Shown here: piece by piece, positions 55,795 to 64,000 of the stretch | Layout: each line of letters starts with the position of its first letter | Numbering within the stretch: position 1 is the first letter of the stretch | Source of the DNA: Rhizobium sp. C4 | Lineage (GTDB): Bacteria > Pseudomonadota > Alphaproteobacteria > Rhizobiales > Rhizobiaceae | DNA: 64,000 nucleotides | Direction: 5' to 3' | Assembly (NCBI RefSeq): GCF_021026315.1 | Contig: NZ_JAJNCX010000003.1 | Location: forward strand, 372,001 to 436,000 | Position numbers and translations under genes: made by a program | Notes under the pieces: model-generated | Databases searched by the model: none | What the model saw: the letters and a program-made list of their open reading frames with translations, nothing else | What the model was told of the DNA's origin: nothing

Positions 55795-55892
55795 GACCGA
55801 CGGCGAGGAGGGACCCATGCCGTCGATCGAGATCTGCGGTTCCGGCTGACCCACGGGAGCCGTCATCGTCCGGAACCGCGTTGAAAACCGTC

Positions 55893-56783
55893 TTAGCTGT
55901 TCTTCTGCATCGCGGAGGAAAGCTGGTCGACGTTGAAGCGGAACATCTTCTCGTAGGTGGAAGCCGGGCCGTCCTTCTTCGACAGCGACTCGACATAGAG
56001 TTCGCCGCCCGAGGTCGCGCCGGTGGCCTTGGCAACCTGCTTGACGAGACGCGGATCGTTGGAGTTTTCGAAGAAGTAGGTTTTCACGCCTTCCGATTTG
56101 ATCTGGTCGATCAGCTTGGCGACGTTGGCGGCCGAGGCTTCGGTTTCCGTCGAAACGCCGAGCGGCGACAGGAACTTCACCTTGTATTCGGCGCCGAAAT
56201 AGCCGAACGCGTCATGGCTCGTCAGAACCTTGCGGCGATCTTCCGGGATCGTGTCGATCTTCTGATGCGCATAGGTGTTCATCGCATCGAGCTTCTTCTG
56301 GTAGGCATCGGCATTGGCCGTGAAGACGGCAGCATCTTCCGGATCGGCAGCCTTGAGTGCTGCTTCGATATTCTTCACCCAGACCTTGACGTTGACCGGG
56401 CTGTTCCAGACATGCGGATCGGTGACGGTCTTGCCGTCCTCTTCCATCTTGTGCAGCGAAACGCCTTCCGAAACCGTCACCGGCTTGCCTTGGTAACCGG
56501 AGGCCGAGATCAGGCGGTCCATCCAGCCTTCCAGGCCTTCGCCCGAAACGAAGACGACATCGGCGGCCTTCAGATGCTTGGCGTCGGCCGGCGAGGGCTG
56601 GAATTCATGGGGGTCGCCGTTCGGCTGGACGAGGCTCGTCACCTTGACCTTGTCGCCGCCGACCTGATGGACGACGTCTGCGAGCACGGTGAACGAGGCC
56701 ACCACGTTGAGGTCCTTGGCCGAGGCCGCGCCGGCAAAGGCAAACGGAAGGGCGAGGCCGAGGAGGAGAAGACGTTTCTGCAT
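55893..56783 (-). CDS. aztC: zinc ABC transporter substrate-binding protein (AztC-like)
   Basis: Periplasmic cluster A-I binding protein of about 296 residues with a signal peptide (cleavage near AASA). Candidate ligands: His in DPHEFQP (about residue 59), His in DPHVWNSP, His in LTSHDAFGYF and Asp in ENSNDPRLV. The long His-rich loop of ZnuA is absent; instead a short acidic loop (KMEEDGKT) is present, as in AztC. ATG at 56783 has GGAG eight bases upstream. Last gene of the aztA-aztB-aztC operon. Confidence 0.85.
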   Translation of the reverse strand: MQKRLLLLGLALPFAFAGAASAKDLNVVASFTVLADVVHQVGGDKVKVTSLVQPNGDPHEFQPSPADAKHLKAADVVFVSGEGLEGWMDRLISASGYQGKPVTVSEGVSLHKMEEDGKTVTDPHVWNSPVNVKVWVKNIEAALKAADPEDAAVFTANADAYQKKLDAMNTYAHQKIDTIPEDRRKVLTSHDAFGYFGAEYKVKFLSPLGVSTETEASAANVAKLIDQIKSEGVKTYFFENSNDPRLVKQVAKATGATSGGELYVESLSKKDGPASTYEKMFRFNVDQLSSAMQKNS

Positions 56784-56816
56784 GAGCAAAACTCCCTGTT
56801 CAGTTGAGAAATCGGA

Positions 56817-57689
56817 TCAGTTGGCGAGATGCGGCCGGCGGATGTACCGGCTCATCAGGCCTGATGGGGCTGCGACGAGCGAGACGACATAGATGATCGC
56901 CGCCGCAACGATGATGGTGGGACCGGAGGCCAGTTCGAGATGGTAGGAGGCAATCAGCCCCGCATAGCCGGAGACGAAGGCCGTCACGACCGAGATGGCG
57001 AGCATGGCGGGAAGCGTCCGCGCCCAGAGCTGCGCAATCGCCGCCGGCAGCATCATCAGGCCGACCGCCATCAGCGTCCCGAGCGCCTGGAAGCTTGCAA
57101 CCAGATTGAGCACGACCATCAGCATGAACAGCGCATGGATGAGCGGCCCGCGCCCGCCGACGGCGCGCAGGAAACCGGGATCGAAGCAATCGATGACCAG
57201 CGGCCGGTAAAGCAGCGCCAGCGCGACCAGCGTCAGCGATGTGATCGTGCCGATCAGCATCAGCGCATCGTTGTCGATGGCGAGGATCGTGCCGAAGAGC
57301 ACATGCAGCAGATCGATATTCGAGCCGCGCAGCGACACGATGAGCACGCCGACCGCCAGCGAAATCAGGTAGAAGCTGGCAAAGCTCGCATCTTCCTGCA
57401 ACACCGTCATGCGGCTGACAACGCCGGCCAGCAGCGCGACTGAGAGACCGGCGATCAGCCCGCCAATCCCCATCGCCGTCAGCGACAGCGAGCCGGCGAC
57501 GAGATAGCCGATGGCCGCGCCCGGAAGGACGGCATGGCTCAGCGCATCGCCCATCAGGCTCATGCGACGCATGGAGAGGAAGGTGCCGATGGGAGCCGCA
57601 CCCAGCGCCAGGCACAGGCACGCGACCAGCGCGCGGCGCATGAAGCCATAATCCATGAAGGGTGCGATGAGGAGATCGTAGGCGCTCAT
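56817..57689 (-). CDS. aztB: zinc ABC transporter permease (AztB-like)
   Basis: 290 residues, about eight membrane helices of the ABC-3 family. Key region SMRRMSLMGDALSHAVLPGA (coupling loop), FYLISLAVGVLIVSLRGSN, DLLHVLFGTILAIDND, IDCFDPGFLRAVGGRG and TLMAVGLMMLPAAIAQLW are close to my memory of AztB proteins. Start ATG at 57689 overlaps the aztA stop by four bases. Imports zinc with aztA/aztC. Confidence 0.88.
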   Translation of the reverse strand: MSAYDLLIAPFMDYGFMRRALVACLCLALGAAPIGTFLSMRRMSLMGDALSHAVLPGAAIGYLVAGSLSLTAMGIGGLIAGLSVALLAGVVSRMTVLQEDASFASFYLISLAVGVLIVSLRGSNIDLLHVLFGTILAIDNDALMLIGTITSLTLVALALLYRPLVIDCFDPGFLRAVGGRGPLIHALFMLMVVLNLVASFQALGTLMAVGLMMLPAAIAQLWARTLPAMLAISVVTAFVSGYAGLIASYHLELASGPTIIVAAAIIYVVSLVAAPSGLMSRYIRRPHLAN

Positions 57690-58426
57690 GCCGGAACCTC
57701 ACAGACCGGGGCAGTCTCGTCCCAGCGCTCGGCAAGTGCGCGCGCCTGCTTCAGGTTTTGCGCCGTCATGACCTCCTCGGTCGGACCCCAGCCAATGAGT
57801 TCGCGCGCGATCAGCAGTGTTTGCGGAAAATGCGCCCGCACCTGTTCGTGGTCGTGCAGGACGGCAACCACGGTGCGGCCTTCGCCATGCCAGCGCAGCA
57901 CGATGTCGATGAGATCCTGCGTCGTGCGGCTGTCGATGGCGGTGAAAGGTTCGTCCAGAATGATGACGGAGGCGTCCTGCAGCAGAAGTCGTGCAAAGAG
58001 CGTGCGCTGGAACTGGCCGGCCGAAAGCGAGCCGATCGGCCGCGCCTCGAAGCCTTCGAGACCCACGGCAACCAGCGCCTCGGACGCCTTCTGCCGCTCC
58101 GCCCGCCCGATGCCGCCAAAAGCGCCGACACGCTTCCAGGCGCCGGTGACGACGATGTCCATCACGGAGACCGGAAAGCGGCGATTGATATCGGCCGCCT
58201 GCGGCAGGTAGCCGTAGTCGCGGCTCGGCACCGAGCGCCGGATGGAGCCCTCCGCCGGCTTCAGCTCACCCATGATGGCGCGCAGCAGCGTCGACTTGCC
58301 GGCCCCGTTCGGCCCCGCAATCGCCGTCAGGCTGCCGCGTGCGAGCGCGCCGGAGACATGGTGGACGGCCGGGTGCCGGTTATAGGTGACGGTCAGGTTC
58401 TCAAGCGAGATGGCTGGGCTGGTCAT
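57686..58426 (-). CDS. aztA: zinc ABC transporter ATP-binding protein (AztA-like)
   Basis: 246 residues. Walker A GPNGAGKSTLLRA, Q-loop YLPQAADINRRFP, signature GSLSAGQFQRTLFARLLLQ (LSAGQ), Walker B VIILDEPFTAID and H-loop VAVLHDHEQV. ATG at 58426 overlaps the stop of the small upstream ORF by four bases. Powers zinc import by AztB; the operon has a Zur-like palindrome upstream of the small ORF. Confidence 0.92.
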   Translation of the reverse strand: MTSPAISLENLTVTYNRHPAVHHVSGALARGSLTAIAGPNGAGKSTLLRAIMGELKPAEGSIRRSVPSRDYGYLPQAADINRRFPVSVMDIVVTGAWKRVGAFGGIGRAERQKASEALVAVGLEGFEARPIGSLSAGQFQRTLFARLLLQDASVIILDEPFTAIDSRTTQDLIDIVLRWHGEGRTVVAVLHDHEQVRAHFPQTLLIARELIGWGPTEEVMTAQNLKQARALAERWDETAPVCEVPA

Positions 58427-58566
58427 GACAGCGCAATTGCCCAGGCAATGGTGAGCCACAACCCGCCGATGGCCAGCACCGCAAGCCCGACGCGGATGAG
58501 CGCCGAATGCTGCAGAAGGCTGACGCGCGCGTTGAAGGCGCGGGGCGGAGTTACTGGCGAATGCAT
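58423..58566 (-). CDS. small single-span protein at head of the zinc operon
   Basis: 47 residues: N-terminus MHSPVTPPRAFNARVSLLQH, then one membrane helix (IRVGLAVLAIGGLWLTIAWA) and a short end. AGGA lies seven bases upstream of the ATG at 58566, and the stop overlaps aztA by four bases (ATGA), so it looks translated and coupled. No family recognised. It may be a subunit or regulator of the transporter or serve as a leader. Confidence 0.6.
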   Translation of the reverse strand: MHSPVTPPRAFNARVSLLQHSALIRVGLAVLAIGGLWLTIAWAIALS

Positions 58567-58595
58567 GCTGAAGTCCTGAACGTTATATTGTTACG

Positions 58596-58610
58596 TGTTA
58601 TGATATAACA
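58596..58610. promoter_or_regulatory. Zur-like operator
   Basis: TGTTATGATATAACA is a perfect palindrome with a three-base centre, 30 bases upstream of the small ORF that heads aztABC. It fits the alphaproteobacterial Zur pattern TGTTAT-N-ATAACA. A partly overlapping degenerate copy lies at 58581-58601. Supports zinc, not manganese, as the substrate. Confidence 0.65.
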
Positions 58611-58657
58611 ATTCGGACGTAAAGAGGGCAAATGCCAATGTGAAGAAAAGTTAACGT

Positions 58658-59263
58658 TCAGCCGAGCGTGACAAGGCGAATGGCAATGGCGCCCATGATC
58701 ATGCCGATGCCCGCATCGAGCACGCGCCAGGCGGAGGGCCGCGCCATCAGCGGCGCCGCCAGCCGGGCGCCATAGCCGAGCGCAAAGAAGAAGACGAGCG
58801 AGGCGGTCGCCGCACCCGCGCCGAAGATCCACTGGTTTGGCGCAAAACGCGTCGAAATCGACCCGACGAACACGACCGTGTCGAGATAGCAATGTGGATT
58901 GGCCCAGGTGAAGGCAAGGCAGGTGAGCACGGCTGTCTTCAGCGGCATGGCCGGAGCGTCGGCGGGGCTCAGCCCTCCCGCGACATGAAAGGCCGACCAC
59001 AGGCTTTTCAGCCCATAAAGCGCGACAAAGGCCGCCCCGCCATACCGCATCACCGGCTCAAGCCAGGGCAGCGCCTGCATGGCTGCCCCGAAGCCTGCCA
59101 CCCCGGCAGAAATCAGCAGCGCATCCGAGACCGCGCAGATGGAGGAGAGCACGAAGACATGCTCGCGCCGCAGCCCCTGCCGCAGCAGAAACGCGTTCTG
59201 CGCGCCGATGGCGACGATGAGGCCGAGACTGGTGGCAAAGCCGGTGGCGAAGATGGACAGCAT
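58658..59263 (-). CDS. argO: LysE/ArgO family basic amino acid exporter
   Basis: 201 residues, six membrane helices. The motif SLGLIVAIGAQNAFLLRQGLRRE, then FAWANPHCYLDTVVFVGSIS-like TWANPHCYLDT in the middle, are family hallmarks. Exports arginine and/or lysine (and toxic analogues such as canavanine). Start ATG at 59263. Divergent from the LysR-type regulator ArgP, as in E. coli argO. Confidence 0.93.
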   Translation of the reverse strand: MLSIFATGFATSLGLIVAIGAQNAFLLRQGLRREHVFVLSSICAVSDALLISAGVAGFGAAMQALPWLEPVMRYGGAAFVALYGLKSLWSAFHVAGGLSPADAPAMPLKTAVLTCLAFTWANPHCYLDTVVFVGSISTRFAPNQWIFGAGAATASLVFFFALGYGARLAAPLMARPSAWRVLDAGIGMIMGAIAIRLVTLG

Positions 59264-59307
59264 GAGAAACCCGCGTGATGAGGCTTGCCTTCTCGCCGAG
59301 ATCTGCG

Positions 59308-59353
59308 CTTCAGTAAAACTAACTTTTCTAAATCTGGATTAGGAAAACTGAAG
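59308..59353. promoter_or_regulatory. argO-argP intergenic control region
   Basis: A 7-base inverted repeat CTTCAGT (59308-59314) / ACTGAAG (59347-59353) brackets an AT-rich stretch between the divergent genes, the right arm touching the argP start. Likely contains the LysR-type T-N11-A site; the exact site is not resolved. Confidence 0.35.
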
Positions 59354-60247
59354 ATGCTGGATTACGCCGCCTTGGCAGCACTCGCCGCCGTCGTCCGCGA
59401 GGGAAGCTTCGAGCGGGCGGCGCTTGCCCTTCACGTCACGCCCTCGGCCGTCTCGCAGCGGATCAAGGCATTGGAGGAGAAGGTGGGTGCGGTTCTCGTC
59501 CGTCGCGGCCAGCCGGCCGAGCCGACGCCGCAGGGCCGTGCGCTCTGCCGGCATTTCGATGCCGTCTCGGCGCTGGAAGGCGAGCTTGCCGCTGACCTGC
59601 CGGGCCTCAGCCTCGAAGGTGAGGGCAGGGCGACAATTCCCGTCGCCGTCAATGCCGACAGTCTGGACTCCTGGTTTCTCTCTGCCGTCAGCGAGTTTTC
59701 GCAGAAGACCGGCCATCTCATCGAAATCAAGGTAGATGATCAGGACCATACGGCGGAATGGCTGCGTCGCGGTGAGGTGCTGGCCGCCGTCACCTCTGAG
59801 GACAAGCCGGTGCAGGGCTGCCGGGTAAAGCCGCTGGGCGCGCTTCGCTACCGCGCCACCGCTAGCCCCGATTTCATGGCACGACGTTTCGCTGACGGCG
59901 TCACGCCCGAAACACTGGCGCTAGCCCCATCGCTCTCTTTCAACCGCAAGGACCGTCTGCAAAGCCAGTGGATGCAACGACATTTCGGGCGCGACCTCGC
60001 GCCCCCGCTCAACTGGGTCCCGTCCCCGCAAGGCTTCGTCATCGCCTGCCGCCTCGGCCTCGGCTGGGGCTGCAATCCCGATATGCTGGTGACCGACGAT
60101 CTCGCGCAAGGTCGCCTCGTCGAACTCGTCGCCGGCGCAGCGCTGGACACCCCACTCTTCTGGCAGGTCAGCCGCCTGCCGTCGGGTCTGCTCAAGACGC
60201 TGGGCGAAGCAGTGTCAGAGGCTGCTGCGGGGGCGTTGAGGGCCTGA
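59354..60247 (+). CDS. argP: LysR family regulator ArgP (IciA)
   Basis: 297 residues. N-terminal winged HTH (GSFERAALALHVTPSAVSQR, IKALEEKVGAVLVRRGQP) and the periplasmic-binding-like effector domain (VAVNADSLDSWFLSAVSE). ArgP activates the divergent exporter in response to arginine and is locked by lysine. ATG at 59354 has AGGA ten bases upstream. Confidence 0.92.
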   Translation: MLDYAALAALAAVVREGSFERAALALHVTPSAVSQRIKALEEKVGAVLVRRGQPAEPTPQGRALCRHFDAVSALEGELAADLPGLSLEGEGRATIPVAVNADSLDSWFLSAVSEFSQKTGHLIEIKVDDQDHTAEWLRRGEVLAAVTSEDKPVQGCRVKPLGALRYRATASPDFMARRFADGVTPETLALAPSLSFNRKDRLQSQWMQRHFGRDLAPPLNWVPSPQGFVIACRLGLGWGCNPDMLVTDDLAQGRLVELVAGAALDTPLFWQVSRLPSGLLKTLGEAVSEAAAGALRA

Positions 60248-60261
60248 ATGATTGACGATGC

Positions 60262-60275
60262 AATGCATTTGCATT
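60262..60275. promoter_or_regulatory. candidate operator of the prlF-yhaV module
   Basis: AATGCATTTGCATT: arms AATGCA/TGCATT around TT, 25 bases before prlF and just downstream of a TTGACG -35-like hexamer (60252-60257). Toxin-antitoxin operons are normally autoregulated at such palindromes. Confidence 0.45.
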
Positions 60276-60300
60276 ACCTTCAGATCAAAAGGAGCCCGTC

Positions 60301-60624
60301 ATGGCGAGCCGCGCAACCATTGAAATCGACGCCACCATCACCGAGCGTGGACAGACGACCGTGCCTGCGGCCATCCGCAAGATGCTCGGTGTGAGGAAGG
60401 GCGGCATTGTCTTCAAGGGCCTCGCCGATGGCACTGTCGTGATCGAGCCGAAGCGCGAGGCGGACGAGAGCGACCCGGTTCTCGATGAATTCCTTGCCTT
60501 TCTGGAACGGGACATCCCGAAAAATGCGGCCATCAAGCCGCTCGATGCGAACCTCCTCCACGAGATCGACACGCTGATCGAAGGCGTTGAGGTCGATCTG
60601 GACGCGCCGCTTCCCGATGACTGA
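60301..60624 (+). CDS. prlF: PrlF-family antitoxin (AbrB/MazE fold)
   Basis: 107 residues. The swapped-hairpin AbrB domain is near the N-terminus (ATITERGQTTVPAAIRKMLG, GIVFKGLADGTVVIEP); the acidic C-terminal part would wrap the toxin. PrlF (SohA) binds YhaV and represses the operon. RBS AAAAGGAG seven bases upstream. Its stop overlaps the toxin start by eight bases. Confidence 0.9.
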   Translation: MASRATIEIDATITERGQTTVPAAIRKMLGVRKGGIVFKGLADGTVVIEPKREADESDPVLDEFLAFLERDIPKNAAIKPLDANLLHEIDTLIEGVEVDLDAPLPDD

Positions 60625-61105
60625 TCTGACGATCAACGGCTGGACGATCTATCTTCACCCGCTTTTCGTCGACGCGCTCGACGCCATGATGGCGGATGTT
60701 CGCAAGGCTCGCGCTGCAGACCCGGAGAATTATCGCCAGAAGCGTGCTTCGAAGCTGCTGGCCGCCACCCGCAAAATGGCCTTCGAGGAAATTCCAGCCA
60801 ACCCCGCCGACCCGAAATTCCGGCAGGGGACGACGCTGGGCGATGCCTACAAGCACTGGTTTCGCGGCAAATATGTCCAGCAGTACCGCCTCTTCTTCCG
60901 CTATCACGAGGAGCGGAAGATCGTCGTGCTCGCCTGGCTGAATGACGAGAAGACCAAGCGCGCCTATGGCAGCAAGACCGATGCCTATGCCGTCTTCGCG
61001 CGGATGTTGAAGAATGGCCATCCACCGGATGACTGGGCGGCGCTTGAGGCCGAAGCAAGGGCGTATTCTGCAAGCGCCGGCGATATCGCTGCATCTGAAA
61101 TCTAG
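60617..61105 (+). CDS. yhaV: YhaV-family ribosome-associated RNase toxin
   Basis: 162 residues. RelE-like fold with INGWTIYLHPLFVDAL at the start, KRASKLLAATRKMAFEEIP, and HWFRGKYVQQYRLFFRYHEE with VVLAWLNDEKTKRAYGSK as the active region. YhaV cleaves mRNA dependent on the ribosome. Complete and apparently intact. Convergent with the dioxygenase gene, 68 bp apart. Confidence 0.9.
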   Translation: MTDLTINGWTIYLHPLFVDALDAMMADVRKARAADPENYRQKRASKLLAATRKMAFEEIPANPADPKFRQGTTLGDAYKHWFRGKYVQQYRLFFRYHEERKIVVLAWLNDEKTKRAYGSKTDAYAVFARMLKNGHPPDDWAALEAEARAYSASAGDIAASEI

Positions 61106-61172
61106 TGTCCCACCTCCCGCGAAGCCGGCGAGGAAGAACCGACTTCGCGGGCGCACCGTTGGGTTTGCGGGG

Positions 61173-62081
61173 TCAGCGACCCCGAACCGTGATACGGTGC
61201 AGCAGGCGGCGTTCGCCGGAATAGTCGTTCACGGCGAGATGCCAGGTGGTGCGATTGTCCCAGATGGCAAGCGAGCCGACCTCCCAGGCAAAGCGATGGG
61301 CAAATTCCGGCTTCTTGATGTGCTCGTAGAGGGATGATAGCAACCCTTGCGATTCCGCTTCCGTCCAGCCGTTGATGCGCAACGTGAAGCCCGGATTGAC
61401 ATAGAGCGACCTGTCGCCGGTGACGGGATGCCGGAAGGCCACGGGGTGAATTGCATCCTGCGTCGCCAGTTCCGAATTACCGATCCGTTCGCCAAGGTCG
61501 TTATTGGCCTTCGCCCGCGCAGCCGCGCCGAAGACATGCCGGCTGGAATGGAAGGCGTCGAGCGTTTCCAGCGTTTTTTGCAGGCCCGGCGAAAGCGCCT
61601 CGAAGGCGGCAACCGTGCTGGCAAAGATCGTGTCGCCGCCCAGCTCCGGCAGTTCGCGTGCATAGAGCAGCGAGGCGGTTGCGGGGACCTGATCATAGCT
61701 GTGATCGGTGTGCCAGCCGCCGCCGATATTGGTCTTCTGCCCGGCTTCCTTGCGCACCTCTGCGATTTCCGGATAGCCCTCGACCTGGCGGAAGAAGCGG
61801 TTCACGTCGATGTCGCCAAACCTGGCAGCCAGCGCAATATGCTGTTCCGGCGTCAGATCCTGATCGCGGAAAAAGATGACCCCATGGGCCGCGAGCGCCG
61901 CCTCGATTTCGGAAAACGCCGCATCGCTGACCCGCTGCGAAAGATCGATGCCTGAAATATGGGCCCCGACAAAGGGTGAGGCGCGGCGCACCTGGATGAA
62001 ACGATAGTGATCGGTCCGGAATGTCCGTGCCACGGGCGCGGATGCGGCGGAGTAGGGGGAGCTTGCGGCATGTGCGGTCAT
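61173..62081 (-). CDS. TauD/TfdA family Fe(II)/2-oxoglutarate dioxygenase
   Basis: 302 residues. Ligands of iron: HTD in GGGWHTDHSYDQVPA near the middle and the distal His in WDNRTTWHLAVNDYSG; the 2-oxoglutarate Arg is in RRLLHRITVRG. Could use taurine or another sulfonate, but no transporter genes accompany it, so the substrate is open. ATG at 62081 has AAGGA seven bases upstream. Divergent from ccrM, 316 bp away. Confidence 0.88.
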   Translation of the reverse strand: MTAHAASSPYSAASAPVARTFRTDHYRFIQVRRASPFVGAHISGIDLSQRVSDAAFSEIEAALAAHGVIFFRDQDLTPEQHIALAARFGDIDVNRFFRQVEGYPEIAEVRKEAGQKTNIGGGWHTDHSYDQVPATASLLYARELPELGGDTIFASTVAAFEALSPGLQKTLETLDAFHSSRHVFGAAARAKANNDLGERIGNSELATQDAIHPVAFRHPVTGDRSLYVNPGFTLRINGWTEAESQGLLSSLYEHIKKPEFAHRFAWEVGSLAIWDNRTTWHLAVNDYSGERRLLHRITVRGR

Positions 62082-63528
<1,447 letters not shown>

Positions 63529-63601
63529 CCCCTGATCCCGCTTTCGCCACTAGCAGACCGGTGACGCATGTTTGCCTCCAGTCCGCGTCACCGGACCCAT
63601 T

Positions 63602-63630
63602 CGCCCGGAGCCCCGCGCTCCGGGCGTTTT
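63602..63630 (+). terminator. rho-independent terminator after ccrM
   Basis: Arms CGCCCGGAG (63602-63610) and CTCCGGGCG (63618-63626) with a seven-base loop, followed by TTTT. Confidence 0.85.
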
Positions 63631-63719
63631 CGTTTGCGATGGCCAGTAACGCGGAACATTACACTTGATCTCAACTCAGGGATGTTGTGATATCGGGGTT
63701 ACGTTTTTTGGAGGTTCTC

Positions 63720-64000
63720 ATGGAGATTGATGACAAGGAACGCCGCGCTTTTCTGAAAGACGAGTATCTTTTTCTTCAAGGGCAGTACGAAGATTTTGAC
63801 CGACGGTCGATCACGATCAAAGGATGGATGGCGAGCGGTTCCTTTTTGGGTCTTGTTTTCTCATTGAAGGAGGCGGGCCTCGTTTACCTCTATATCCACG
63901 CATCGTTGATAATAGTGTCGTTGATGGTTTGGTACCTGGAGGCAAAATGGAAATTATTCCAGTATGCCTTGGCTGACAGAATTAGAGTAATTGAAGCGTA
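63720..64000 (+). CDS. hypothetical two-helix membrane protein, partial at window edge
   Basis: ATG at 63720 with GGAGG five bases upstream. The 93 visible residues start with a charged helix (MEIDDKERRAFLKDEYLFLQ, GQYEDFDRRSITIKGW) and carry two membrane helices (ASGSFLGLVFSL; VYLYIHASLIIVSLMVWYLE). It runs off the right edge. The DFDRR-ITIK segment followed by two helices resembles small membrane proteins of unknown function in accessory regions. AT content is higher than in ccrM. Confidence 0.6.
   Translation, partial: MEIDDKERRAFLKDEYLFLQGQYEDFDRRSITIKGWMASGSFLGLVFSLKEAGLVYLYIHASLIIVSLMVWYLEAKWKLFQYALADRIRVIEA

Noticed and set aside
55893-58426. Manganese transporter (SitABCD type)
   Set aside because: The permease pattern, LSAGQ ATPase and Zur-like palindrome fit AztABC better, and no fourth sit gene is present.

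Overview
The window is a 64-kb chromosomal segment of an alphaproteobacterium, almost certainly a member of Rhizobiaceae (Rhizobium / Agrobacterium / Sinorhizobium relatives). Support comes from the high-GC coding bias, the CcrM adenine methyltransferase with a CtrA-like promoter box, ExoD, IalB, DUF1344 and RT0821-type proteins, the gene string TldD - IalB - coxB - ctaD - ctaB - ctaG - ctaE - SURF1 - ispH - thrB - rnhA, and the HDAC / xseB / dxs / tlyA / RNA methyltransferase neighbourhood known from rhizobia. I saw no tRNA, rRNA, CRISPR array, transposase or phage structural gene.

Layout. 0-7.2 kb: Sua5 (cut by the left edge), a hypothetical, an acyl-CoA dehydrogenase / enoyl-CoA hydratase pair, then exoD, an rRNA uracil methyltransferase and tlyA on the minus strand. 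7.2-10.7 kb: a chemoreceptor whose periplasmic domain carries a CxxCH haem-c motif, a DUF4424 protein, and an AT-rich patch with a frameshifted small membrane protein. 10.8-18.5 kb: dxs, pirin, a marR-emrA-emrB efflux operon, xseB and a histone-deacetylase-like amidohydrolase. 18.5-21.2 kb: a palindrome-rich repeat cluster, the bioMNY biotin transporter and DUF1284. 21.2-27.7 kb: a membrane protein, an AT-rich HNH-nuclease gene of foreign look, a YcaQ-like glycosylase, a class I glutamine amidotransferase, a LuxR-tail remnant and aroC. 27.8-40.9 kb: two large c-di-GMP enzymes around DUF1344, a histidine phosphatase, fabI, a J-domain protein, a lipoprotein, pdxH and a polysaccharide deacetylase, then tldD and ialB. 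41.2-53 kb: the aa3-type cytochrome c oxidase operon with haem O synthase and assembly factors, an L,D-transpeptidase remnant, DUF983, SURF1, DUF1304, ispH, a third GGDEF-EAL protein, thrB and rnhA. 53-61.1 kb: a HepT/MntA toxin-antitoxin pair, an isomerase, an SDR/TetR divergent pair, a zinc transporter operon (aztABC) with a Zur-like box, an ArgO/ArgP-type pair and a PrlF/YhaV toxin-antitoxin pair. 61.1-64 kb: a TauD-family dioxygenase, ccrM with a strong terminator, and a membrane protein cut by the right edge.

How it fits together. Most genes are housekeeping: isoprenoid entry and exit steps (dxs, ispH), aromatic and threonine synthesis (aroC, thrB), fatty acid synthesis and oxidation (fabI, fadE-like), aerobic respiration (cox/cta), vitamins (pdxH, bioMNY) and cell-cycle methylation (ccrM). 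The accessory content is small and sits between these blocks: the HNH gene, two toxin-antitoxin modules, the efflux operon, the haem-c chemoreceptor and the AT-rich small ORF. Visible regulation includes FNR/FixK-type dyads upstream of the chemoreceptor and of coxB, a Zur-like palindrome at the zinc operon, a tandem TetR operator and a CtrA box. No clear, complete new multi-gene system was found; the best candidates for something undescribed are the single HNH protein with a long uncharacterised C-terminal region and the haem-c chemoreceptor with its oxygen/redox-type promoter box.
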